Below, piece after piece: positions 26,701 to 33,843 of a stretch of 64,000 bases of DNA. The stretch's first letter is position 1; each line of letters starts with the position of its first letter. A program made the position numbers and the translations under genes. The stretch spans positions 91,785 to 155,784 of the forward strand of contig JASGCO010000007.1 of NCBI GenBank assembly GCA_030054095.1, in the 5' to 3' direction. The notes beneath the pieces are model-generated. The model saw only the letters and a program-made list of their open reading frames with translations, had not been told where the DNA came from and did no database searches. The DNA is from Sediminibacterium sp. GTDB taxonomy: Bacteria; Bacteroidota; Bacteroidia; B-17B0; Aurantibacillaceae.

Positions 26701-29296
26701 CTATAATACCAGTTGTTTAACAGGTTCTGTGGTATTTAGTCTGATAGATGCCACGTATCCATCAGAAACGTTTCCAATTACCTTTTTAAGTAATGTCAAT
26801 GCCAGCAGCACTAACAGTTTGTTAATTCAGCCGGCGGCAGGAGTTAGCCCAACCATTACGGGTTCTTCAACCACAGCTATAATTGTAATTAATGGTGGTG
26901 ACTATATCTCTATCAATGGCAGCAATGGTAATACCGTTAATTCAATTTGTCCTTTAGTTAAGGCAAGTAGAAATTTAACGTTAGTTAATACTAATGTCGC
27001 TACAGGTTCAGGTGTTGTTTCTATACAAACCACAGCGGGTGGAGATGGCGCAAGTAACAATGCTGTTATGAACTGTATTATTGCGGGGAGTGGCAGTCTG
27101 GCCACAGGTGTGGCAGTAAACATTAGTGGCCCAACCATAGGAAGTGGTACTGGTTCAGCAAACAACAATAACAACAGTATTATCAATAATTTGATTCGTA
27201 ACGCGCAGGTAGGTATTTTCTCTGCGGGGCAATCGGCTATTCTTAAAAACAATAATAATGTATTTGATCTGAATGACTTAAATGATGTTAGCCCTACTTC
27301 TATTGGTAGAGTGGGTATAATGGTGTTGTTTGAAGACGGACCTAAGGTGCGCTCTAATACGATCGCCAATATACTTTCGTCAGGATCAATTGATGTAATA
27401 GGTATTACTTTAGGAAGTAACGCTTTGGCTAATTCTGTTACAACCGGAGCCGAAGTGACCAATGCTGTTGTAACAGGTAATAGCATCAGTAACCTTGTTC
27501 AAAGTAATACGTACTCTTCGGGTGGAATTATTTTAGCAGCTACAAGCACCGGAACAACTTTGATTGCTAATAACGCAATTGCGGATGTATTCGCGAATGG
27601 CACCGCTGGCGATTTTGCTGCCGGTATTTATTATGGAGGCGGAGCAGGTGTGTTAAATGTATTTCATAACTCCGTGAGAGTTACAGGTACTTTAACTGGT
27701 GCATCGCAGCCAAATTTTGCCTTAGCTATAAATGGTGTAACACCAGCGGTTAACATTCAAAATAATATTCTTATTTGTACCGGTAGTAATGGGTTTAATG
27801 GAAACACCGGTATTGGTCTGGCTTATACCAGTACAGTTGGAAACTACGCCAACTTAACCAGTTCTAATAATGATATTTATGTTACGGGAACCAGTTCTTC
27901 TATAGGTCGGGTAGGCTCTTTAACAGCAGGTACACAACAAGTAAGTTTATCTAACTGGCAAACAGAAACAGGAAAGGATTTAAATTCCGTTTCAATATTA
28001 CCTAATTTTGCATCGGCTACCGATTTACATCTGGTAGCAAATGCCAATGCAGGTATTGAAAATGCGGGAACGCCAATACCAGCTGTTATAAACGATGCAG
28101 ATTGCGATACACGTAATACCACAGGCCCTGATATGGGATTTGACGAGGTGTGTACCAGTCCTTCAACAGTTACTTTATCAGCCAGTGCATCAACAGTGTG
28201 TGCAGGTACTACAGTTACTTTGTCCATTACCGCAGGGGTATTAAATGATGCAGCGGCCTGGAGTTGGTATAGTGGTAGTTGCGGCGGTACAGCAGTAGGA
28301 ACAGGTACCTCCATATCTGTATCTCCAGCCAGTACCACCGATTATTTTGTTAATGGAACAGGAGGCTGTGTAAGTGCATTACCATGTACAAGCATTACCA
28401 TTGTAACTAATCCTAGCCCTTCTATTACAGTCAATAGCGGAGCCATCTGTTCTGGTAATAGTTTTGTTATAGTGCCTTCCGGAGCATCTTCTTATACATT
28501 CTCGGGAGGAAGTGCCACTGTGACGCCAACCACTAATACTAACTATACGGTAACCGGAACAAATACATTAGGTTGTATAGGTTCGGCAGTAGCCAGTGTA
28601 ACGGTAAATGCGCTTCCAACAATAACAGTAAATAGTGGTGCGGTATGTAATGGTAATAGTTTTGTATTGGTTCCAGGTGGCGCGGCAAGTTATACCTTTT
28701 CAAGTGGTAGCGCAACTGTAACCCCCGCTGTAACAACTAACTATACGGTAACCGGAACAAGTGCTGCTGGTTGCCAGGGCTCTGCTGTTTCAAGTGTAAG
28801 TGTTAATAGCTTACCAACCCTAACTGCATCTACATCCGCATCGCTGATCTGTGTGGGACAAAGCGCCAGTTTAACAGCTTCAGGTGCCAGCACATACTCG
28901 TGGAGTTCCGGTGCGAATACCGCTGTGATAGCGGTTTCTCCAACAGTAACTACCACTTATACCGTTAATGGTACCGATATAAATGGATGTAGCAATTCGA
29001 TGACAGTAACCCAAAATGTAAGCACATGTACCGGATTATCAAGTCTGACAAGTGCTGGTAATAGTATCAGCGTTTATCCGAATCCAGGAAATGGCGTATT
29101 TTATCTGCAGTTAAGTGAAGACGCTAAAGGATCGGATGTGACAGTTGTAAATGCGTTAGGAGAAGTAGTGTTTAACCTGACTGCAAATAGTAGCGAGTCT
29201 AAGCTCGATTTACAAACTCTCACCAATGGAATTTACTTTGTGAAAGTAGAGAAAGCCGGGCAAAGTCTGGCGGTTAAAAAGATTGTGAAAGAGTAA
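23753..29296 (+). CDS. Giant parallel-beta-helix protein with type A T9SS sorting domain
   Basis: 1847 residues. Signal peptide (1-25), then two parallel-beta-helix regions (about 30-820 and 965-1465) made of short repeats rich in Asn, Thr, Ser and Gly (patterns such as NNSITGNTI and VSISSNTIGG). Between them, about 831-950, is an Ig-like domain. From about 1468 come four Ig-like repeats of roughly 70 residues with PTITVNSGAVC-type starts, and from about 1770 a type A sorting domain (YPNPGNGVFYLQL ... GIYFVKVE) ending KKIVKE. It should be exported by T9SS and fixed to the cell surface. The fold suggests polysaccharide binding or cleavage, or adhesion; no catalytic residues are recognised. A perfect terminator follows. 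Confidence 0.93.
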   Translation: MKKTKINRHTLTWLVVWCLFMLGRSQNVNVSGALVGNGSYATLGAAFTAINGGTQTGAAITVNIVGNTTESASALLLNGGWASMNIAPSGGASRVVSGTVVGPLIDLNGVQNVSINGLNTGGNSLTLSNLDAGNATTSTVRFINAASNNTVAACSILGASTGGTIGNIVFATAGAVSGNNNNSITGNTITAVSSLNLPTNLIYSAGTASVGLENTGNQVTNNVMSDFFNSTAVSIGVNLASNNTSWVISGNRFFQSAARVATVANTYNAILVSGGSNYTINSNIIGYSANNATGTMTLAGTIAVRFTGIAMSATAGGTLSTIQGNTVSAITLSTSSGAATAAGILCGISVTGGNVQIQNNVIGGNTGTNLLQGVPTTAQGAVVGINAGSTGSVSISSNTIGGLTSTGVTAAVSGAVSGINVSASSAALTITGNMIGNASADNMRAGTNGLTTGSSLASGINLPSTSTGTIIINSNTIRNFSSYGTNTSGYVRGIWTAAATGNASTYSITNNAISNLISNTANTTISNAQAAACGINLGVGTNGAVTGNTITNIALTNATVTTVNYAAGIGLSNATSSRIFGNRIYNITNAGVSTATASPNVAAGVIIRSGTTDVTVYNNFISLGNGFSSGCTFIGVLANHGSTPDPVDRIYFNTINIEGTAASGSQSTFGFHRGDFTTTLRTQTVDIKNNLITNTRTGGTGSHFAIANNFGNAGSATGWSTGASNNNVLNAAAATIGFWNGVSYNFSGWQTNSLGDANSFSGITVTYVNSANDLHLNMGLTPTLIESNGQTIAGLTNDIDGQVRPGPAGSVNGGAFLPDIGADEIDAVPLDILPPIITQNPLTFTCSTADRTFTATIADLSGAPTTGTAQPRVYFRKNAGAWFSNQGALVSGTGNNGVWSFTISSSAMGGLSAGDVINYYVIAQDVNGNIGSNPSAGLVATNVNAVTTAPTSPNAYTIAGNLSGLYTVGATGTYSTLTAAANAYNTSCLTGSVVFSLIDATYPSETFPITFLSNVNASSTNSLLIQPAAGVSPTITGSSTTAIIVINGGDYISINGSNGNTVNSICPLVKASRNLTLVNTNVATGSGVVSIQTTAGGDGASNNAVMNCIIAGSGSLATGVAVNISGPTIGSGTGSANNNNNSIINNLIRNAQVGIFSAGQSAILKNNNNVFDLNDLNDVSPTSIGRVGIMVLFEDGPKVRSNTIANILSSGSIDVIGITLGSNALANSVTTGAEVTNAVVTGNSISNLVQSNTYSSGGIILAATSTGTTLIANNAIADVFANGTAGDFAAGIYYGGGAGVLNVFHNSVRVTGTLTGASQPNFALAINGVTPAVNIQNNILICTGSNGFNGNTGIGLAYTSTVGNYANLTSSNNDIYVTGTSSSIGRVGSLTAGTQQVSLSNWQTETGKDLNSVSILPNFASATDLHLVANANAGIENAGTPIPAVINDADCDTRNTTGPDMGFDEVCTSPSTVTLSASASTVCAGTTVTLSITAGVLNDAAAWSWYSGSCGGTAVGTGTSISVSPASTTDYFVNGTGGCVSALPCTSITIVTNPSPSITVNSGAICSGNSFVIVPSGASSYTFSGGSATVTPTTNTNYTVTGTNTLGCIGSAVASVTVNALPTITVNSGAVCNGNSFVLVPGGAASYTFSSGSATVTPAVTTNYTVTGTSAAGCQGSAVSSVSVNSLPTLTASTSASLICVGQSASLTASGASTYSWSSGANTAVIAVSPTVTTTYTVNGTDINGCSNSMTVTQNVSTCTGLSSLTSAGNSISVYPNPGNGVFYLQLSEDAKGSDVTVVNALGEVVFNLTANSSESKLDLQTLTNGIYFVKVEKAGQSLAVKKIVKE
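28413..28810 (+). repeat. Tandem Ig-like repeat units inside the beta-helix cargo gene
   Basis: Two neighbouring units of about 200 bp are alike at the DNA level: both contain a stretch beginning GGTAATAGTTTTGT and another reading AACTATACGGTAACCGGAAC. They encode 'ITVNSGA.C.GNSFV...' and 'TNYTVTGT...GC.GSAV'. A third, more diverged unit follows. This is recent duplication and a likely place for copy-number change. Confidence 0.75.
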
Positions 29297-29318
29297 GTCA
29301 ATTAATTGTAGATTCAGT

Positions 29319-29350
29319 AAAAGCCCCATTACTTCTGTAATGGGGCTTTT
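29319..29350 (+). terminator. Terminator of the beta-helix cargo gene
   Basis: Perfect 14-bp stem (29319-29332/29337-29350) with loop TTCT, followed by TATTTTT. It lies 22 bp after the stop codon. Symmetric A/T ends could let it work in both directions. Confidence 0.9.
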
Positions 29351-29487
29351 TATTTTTAACAGGAAAAGTGAACCAATATAGTTCATGTTGGAAAGTATCA
29401 TTGGAGCAGGTCACGTTGCTGTAATTGTTACAGGTTAATGGGCGCATAAATGCAGGCGAATGAAAATAGCATACTCTTATAAATAAC

Positions 29488-29518
29488 AAAGAGTGTTTCT
29501 TTTAGAGAAACACTCTTT
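29488..29518 (-). terminator. Terminator of the universal stress protein gene
   Basis: 13-bp perfect stem AAAGAGTGTTTCT/AGAAACACTCTTT with a 5-nt loop, 23 bp after the minus-strand stop at 29542. The T-tract on the minus strand is interrupted, but the plus strand also ends in T, so it may act both ways. Confidence 0.7.
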
Positions 29519-29541
29519 TACTAATCAAAAATAATAAAGTA

Positions 29542-30348
29542 CTATTCGTGTACCACCATTACAGGAACTTTAGACGTAAAAGCAATTTCCTTAGTTACCG
29601 ACTCTACAAAGAAGCGGTACACAAATGAATGCTGACGTGAAATGCTGATAACCGAATGCGCTTTTTTAGCGTTAACCGCTTTGCTGATGCCGTCTACTAC
29701 CGTTTTTGCCTTTTTGGTTTCTACAGGATAAATGTGTTTGGCATCAATTTTAAATTCTGTAACAGGGTTCTCTTCAAACGCTTCTGGTGTTTGAATGTGT
29801 AAAACGTTCACTTTGCTTTGTGTGCTGTTAATAAACTGTTTTATTTTGTTAAGTGTTTTCTTAGCGGGCATTTCGCTGTTATCGAACGCCAGAATGCTAT
29901 GGCCCACTTTATGTGTCTTATATGATTCTGGTACAATAACAACCGGACAATCTAATTTACCCGCCAGATTGGTACTATTGCTGCCATATATAAAACGATT
30001 AATTTTCGTTTTGGCAGCTAATCCCATAACCACCGAATGTACTTTGTCGGCTTTTATCAAGGCCTGAATTTCATCCTGCATGGTGCCGCTGGTAATATGA
30101 ACTTCGTAAACCGCATCTTTTCCCAGGTTTTTTTTAGCAAAAGCATGAATCTTTTCTACTTTACTCTGTTTGGTTTCACCCATAGATATAAAATACAAAC
30201 CAGAGTTAGCGTGCATTACAGGAATATCGTAAAGGTGAAAGAGAACTAACTCGCAATTGGCGTGTTTGGCTAAAAGACCAGCGTATTTTAGCGCATTTGC
30301 TGATGAAGGGGTGTAGTCTATACCTACAATTATTTTTTGAGTTTTCAT
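29542..30348 (-). CDS. Universal stress protein, tandem UspA domains
   Basis: 268 residues, two UspA folds. Domain 1 (about 1-140) starts KIIVGIDYTPSSANALKYA and has a nucleotide-loop-like segment MGLAAKTKINRFIYGSNST; domain 2 (about 148-268) keeps the strands (HSILAFDNSEMPAKKTL, VPVMVVHE) but lacks the G-rich loop, so only the first may bind ATP. Cytoplasmic stress-related role, details unknown. It lies 8 bp after a DoxX gene, so the two are one unit. Confidence 0.9.
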   Translation of the reverse strand: MKTQKIIVGIDYTPSSANALKYAGLLAKHANCELVLFHLYDIPVMHANSGLYFISMGETKQSKVEKIHAFAKKNLGKDAVYEVHITSGTMQDEIQALIKADKVHSVVMGLAAKTKINRFIYGSNSTNLAGKLDCPVVIVPESYKTHKVGHSILAFDNSEMPAKKTLNKIKQFINSTQSKVNVLHIQTPEAFEENPVTEFKIDAKHIYPVETKKAKTVVDGISKAVNAKKAHSVISISRQHSFVYRFFVESVTKEIAFTSKVPVMVVHE

Positions 30349-30356
30349 AGTTGATT

Positions 30357-30779
30357 TTAGCGGTTAAATAGATTATCTAAAGTGAATTTATTAAATTGTA
30401 TAAGAACGAACATATTCAGTATAATCAGTAAAAATCTCGGAAACGCGTGGCGTGTATCCCACATAGGCTGAACCAAACCAAAGGCTACGGCAACCAATAT
30501 CAGATCAATACCAAGAGCTATTAAGGTATAAGGGTAAAATAGTCCGATCATTAAAAAAATGCCACCAAAAAATTCGGCCACAGATGTAAAACTGACAACA
30601 ATCCAAAGTAAAGGAGTAGGAACATTAAGCTTACGCGAGTCCGCATAAAATGTTTCCACGCATCCTTTTAAACCTATTTTAAACAATTTATCATATCCCT
30701 GAAATAAGAATAAAAGCCCTGTAAAAACCCGTATAATTAAACTGAATAACTCGTATTTATTTTGATCAATATATGTCAT
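30357..30779 (-). CDS. DoxX family membrane protein
   Basis: 140 residues with four membrane segments and the DoxX pattern LIIRVFTGLLFLFQGYDKLF at the start and EFFGGIFLMIGLFYP in the middle. DoxX proteins are small inner-membrane proteins linked in some bacteria to redox or thiosulfate metabolism; the activity here is unknown. It is the first gene of a two-gene unit with a universal stress protein, which points to a stress or low-oxygen context (inference). Confidence 0.88.
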   Translation of the reverse strand: MTYIDQNKYELFSLIIRVFTGLLFLFQGYDKLFKIGLKGCVETFYADSRKLNVPTPLLWIVVSFTSVAEFFGGIFLMIGLFYPYTLIALGIDLILVAVAFGLVQPMWDTRHAFPRFLLIILNMFVLIQFNKFTLDNLFNR

Positions 30780-31123
30780 GGTTTTAAGTTACAGATTATT
30801 TTGCAAATAACCGCGAAGCTAAGTTTAATACATCGCAAATAACTCTGATCCCTTTTACTATTACAAATGTAGTGGAAACGAACCCTCTGTAGTTATGATT
30901 CCACTCATGCCGACAGCTAACTATTGTCAGTTTTTAAACGTAATATTTATCTGATGGCGGGGAACAAAGGGAAATGTATACCGGAAAGCGTAGTGTCCCC
31001 TTTTGTTGACTATTAAGGCTTGTATCAATTATGGAGGTTGGGTAAATGGAAGAGACAGGGCGTGAAAAAACTGTTAAAAACAAAAACGGATTATGTGAAG
31101 TTAAACCTCTACTTTAAACAACT
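30780..31123. other. Divergent intergenic region
   Basis: 344 bp between the DoxX unit (-) and the CAP-OmpA gene (+). It contains two copies of GCAAATAAC at 30803-30811 and 30835-30843, 32 bp apart, close to the DoxX start; they read GTTATTTGC on the gene's strand and may be a regulator site. No promoter fitting TTTG-N19-TAnnTTTG was found for either gene. Confidence 0.4.
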
Positions 31124-33511
31124 ATGAAAAAATACTTTCTCTTTGTTTTTTTAGTAATAAGTCCGTTTTTAGCCTATCCTCAAAAGGCAGGGGCTAAAAA
31201 GAATGCAATAGCTGATGAAAATTTCAAAATTGATTCATTACCGTATGTAGTTTTGAAGGAATTGAACCGCTGGCGTCTCTCAAAAGGGCTTGATACTCTG
31301 GAAATGAATGCCATGCTTGAGTATTCGGCGGGTATGAGTGCCGAACGAATGGCGGGGCTAGAGAAGGATAAAATAGAGTTGAAGACCACGCAAAAGCACC
31401 TTAGAAAGGCCGGAGCTACAAAGCGAGGTGAAGAGATAACAATGAAAGCCGCTATCAGTAAAGGCCGCGAAAATTACAAGACCGAGGATGTTGCCAAAGT
31501 GATATATAACCGATGGGAAAATAATCCTAAAAATCTGGCAGTCATCAGTAATCCGAAATATACCCTTGTCGGAATCAATTGCGGGCTTTCCGATGATCTT
31601 AAAAAAGTGTACATCAGCGCGGTTTTAGGCGGATACGATATTACGAACGAAGGTGTAGCGCACAAAAAGGAATTAAAGATACCTTTTAATACAAAATCCA
31701 AAAAACTAAAAGGCCCCGAAAATAAATACTGTAAGACCTGTGACCGCTGGAAAAATTATGATGTATTGCATAAAGGACTTTATGAAAAAGATGGGAAAAT
31801 ATATCTTAAATACCCTAATGCCAAAGAACTCAGACGTGTGCTAAAGAAACAAAAAGATGGATTGGCTGTAGATGTTATACAACGGGAGCAATACGAAAAA
31901 GACGGATATAATATTGTGAATAATGATTTGTACAACAAAGGCATAATGAATAAAGTGGTGTATAAGGATAAATTCTTTAAGAAAAATCTGCTGCTTAAGA
32001 ATGCGGACCCTAAAAAGCGCCGGAAAATAAAAGGGATAGAAGTCGAACTGGGTAAAATGCCTCAGGGTATTACAGGTGCCTATGAGCTTAACCTGATTGT
32101 GGTTCAGGATGGGCATGTCTGTAAAACCATTACCCGGGGCTACGTTGAAAACGGCAACGTAGAGAGCAATACCCCCATAGGTTTATTACCCGAAAAGGGA
32201 ACACTAGGTTTAAAGCCCCCTTTTGAGCCGCGTTCCGAAAGTTCAATTATTAATTTTACCATTCCGTTTGAAAAAAATAAAGCTGAGTTTAAACAGGAAG
32301 ATATAGAGCCATTTATCAAAGCCCTGAATGAACCTGATTTTATTATTGAGGGACTATATATTTATGCATACTCTTCAATAGAAGGGGATAGCGTGGCCAA
32401 CGCCCGTTTACAGCGCAAGCGGGCAGAAAGTGTTGTTAATGTGCTTCAGGGACGGCAGGAATTGAAGATTAAACCATCTATAGAAACCAAGGACAGTTGG
32501 GGCTTGTTTATGCTGGAAAACGAAGATGGAAAATACGCCGATCTGGTTAATCTGGGAAAACAGAAAGCCATTGCCAAAATCAACGGCGATAAGTCGTTAC
32601 AAGCTGAGTTGGAGCCAATTCTGGCAAAGGAACGCTTTGCCCAAATCATTATGGACATAACGTACGATGTGAGTGGAAGTAAAGAACAGAAATTTTCTAC
32701 CGTCAGTTTTAACAGAGCGTTGAAAGCGAAAAATGCCAGTCAGGCCCATAAAATATTGGAATACATCGGGAAAAAAGTACTAGAAGGAAAATATACCGCC
32801 GATGCGCTGGATAGTTGTAAACTGGAAGAAACTCAGGAAACCATTGCGTTCGTTAATAACAAACGCTATTTTAACTATCAGGTAACTGGTTCTGTAGAGG
32901 AGGAAGATGCGGCAACATTTGATCGTTTACTGAAAATGGCTCCGGCTAACCCGGTATTACAATACAACCGTATGTTCTGCACTATTCAGCTGGATAGCAA
33001 TGCCGGAAATACCGATCATCAGGCCGAAGTACAACGAACCATAGATGGGCTCTACGGTAAGCTGGACAGTAATCTGGTAAATGGTTTAAATATTGAATGG
33101 CAGTTTAAACTAATGGAAACGCTGGATACATTAGAAAACGCGGAGGCCCAAATAGAAGCGTGTGTTACCCGTATTAAAAGTTTTTACAATATTAAAGAGG
33201 CCAGTTGGCAAAACGCTTTAAAGCTGGCCTATGTATTTTCGCGGGCAAAAGATTACCGGTATGCTTCTACTTTACTGGAGCCATACATAGATAAACCTGG
33301 CGTGTCTTCCAATTTAGTGTTTATGTATATCAGTCTGGCCAGTCACCTTCCTGAAAAATACTATTCCCGCACATTTGCCCGGGCGCTGGCTATCGCTAAA
33401 GAACGTGAACCCGATCGCTATTGCAAATTATTTGGAGAACCATATATGACGTTTCAGGTGTTGGAAAATGTTGAGGTTAAAAAGGCGTATAATGGTAGCT
33501 GCAAAAAATAG
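31124..33511 (+). CDS. CAP-domain / OmpA-like fusion protein
   Basis: 795 residues. Signal peptide (MKKYFLFVFLVISPFLAYPQ), then a CAP/SCP-type domain at about 35-175 (ELNRWRLSKGLDTLEMNAML, NRWENNPKNLAVISNPKYT), a linker, and an OmpA-like segment at about 378-520 (IPFEKNKAEFKQEDIEPF and ARLQRKRAESVVNVLQ), followed by an alpha-helical repeat region to the end. OmpA-like domains bind peptidoglycan, so the protein is probably periplasmic or on the inner face of the outer membrane. The function of the CAP part is unknown. Stand-alone gene. Confidence 0.8.
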   Translation: MKKYFLFVFLVISPFLAYPQKAGAKKNAIADENFKIDSLPYVVLKELNRWRLSKGLDTLEMNAMLEYSAGMSAERMAGLEKDKIELKTTQKHLRKAGATKRGEEITMKAAISKGRENYKTEDVAKVIYNRWENNPKNLAVISNPKYTLVGINCGLSDDLKKVYISAVLGGYDITNEGVAHKKELKIPFNTKSKKLKGPENKYCKTCDRWKNYDVLHKGLYEKDGKIYLKYPNAKELRRVLKKQKDGLAVDVIQREQYEKDGYNIVNNDLYNKGIMNKVVYKDKFFKKNLLLKNADPKKRRKIKGIEVELGKMPQGITGAYELNLIVVQDGHVCKTITRGYVENGNVESNTPIGLLPEKGTLGLKPPFEPRSESSIINFTIPFEKNKAEFKQEDIEPFIKALNEPDFIIEGLYIYAYSSIEGDSVANARLQRKRAESVVNVLQGRQELKIKPSIETKDSWGLFMLENEDGKYADLVNLGKQKAIAKINGDKSLQAELEPILAKERFAQIIMDITYDVSGSKEQKFSTVSFNRALKAKNASQAHKILEYIGKKVLEGKYTADALDSCKLEETQETIAFVNNKRYFNYQVTGSVEEEDAATFDRLLKMAPANPVLQYNRMFCTIQLDSNAGNTDHQAEVQRTIDGLYGKLDSNLVNGLNIEWQFKLMETLDTLENAEAQIEACVTRIKSFYNIKEASWQNALKLAYVFSRAKDYRYASTLLEPYIDKPGVSSNLVFMYISLASHLPEKYYSRTFARALAIAKEREPDRYCKLFGEPYMTFQVLENVEVKKAYNGSCKK

Positions 33512-33589
33512 ACCTGGTTTTACGGCTTAGTTGTTACAGGAACGTTTGCAGCCGTTTTTCACCCACACAAGCCACGTTAAAACCGCGTT

Positions 33590-33724
33590 TTCCGTTATAG
33601 CTTACTCGTCTTTTGTGGTTTTTGCAGCGGTTTTCGGGGTCTTCGTGCCTCAGCCGCCGCGCTCGCGCAAAAACACACAAAATCCATCACAAGGCTGCCA
33701 CTTCAACCGCTCGGCCATTCTGAC
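33590..33724 (-). ncRNA. GC-rich structured intergenic element, copy 2
   Basis: On the minus strand it begins like the 5' half of a tRNA-Ser/Leu (GTCAGAATGGCCGAGCGG, 33724-33707). A long stem pairs 33667-33682 with 33611-33625 (15 of 16 bases, one bulge), with a GC-rich inner domain, and is followed by AGACGAGTAAGC. The order ATGG..GAGCGG, TTTTG/CAAAA-based hairpin, CGAGTA(A)GC matches the element at 6735-6920. A full tRNA is not present: no acceptor partner and no T arm. Could be an ncRNA or a dispersed repeat. Confidence 0.4.
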
Positions 33725-33796
33725 ACACCAGAAGTTCTGTTGTATAATCTGATTTTAATCGAACAAGTTCTATGTTACATGGAAGAGCATAAAACA

Positions 33797-33825
33797 AAAA
33801 AGCGGGAGTAATTATCCCGCTTTTT
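33797..33825. terminator. Terminator of htpG, usable from both sides
   Basis: 11-bp perfect stem AAAAAGCGGGA/TCCCGCTTTTT with a 7-nt loop, 18 bp after the htpG stop. A-run and T-run flank it, so it can stop transcription in either direction. Confidence 0.85.
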
Positions 33826-33843
33826 CATATTCTTAAATGGTTA

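Larger units (their letters stand above)
33512..33843. other. Intergenic region holding a structured element and a terminator
   Basis: 332 bp between the CAP-OmpA gene and htpG. It contains the GC-rich structured element (33590-33724, described separately) and the htpG terminator (33797-33825). A 73-codon plus-strand frame at 33531-33752 is low-complexity translation of that element and is not called. Confidence 0.6.

Noticed and set aside
26902..27486. 194-codon antisense frame in the giant beta-helix gene
   Set aside because: Long antisense frames are expected in Asn/Thr/Ser/Ala-rich repeats; all other evidence supports the plus-strand gene.
33697..33724. Possible tRNA-Ser/Leu on the minus strand
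   Set aside because: Only the 5' acceptor and D-arm-like part is present. No matching 3' acceptor strand, no T arm and no paired anticodon stem; treated as part of the structured element.
33531..33752. 73-codon plus-strand frame in the second structured element
   Set aside because: Translation of the hairpins; non-coding character and no family.
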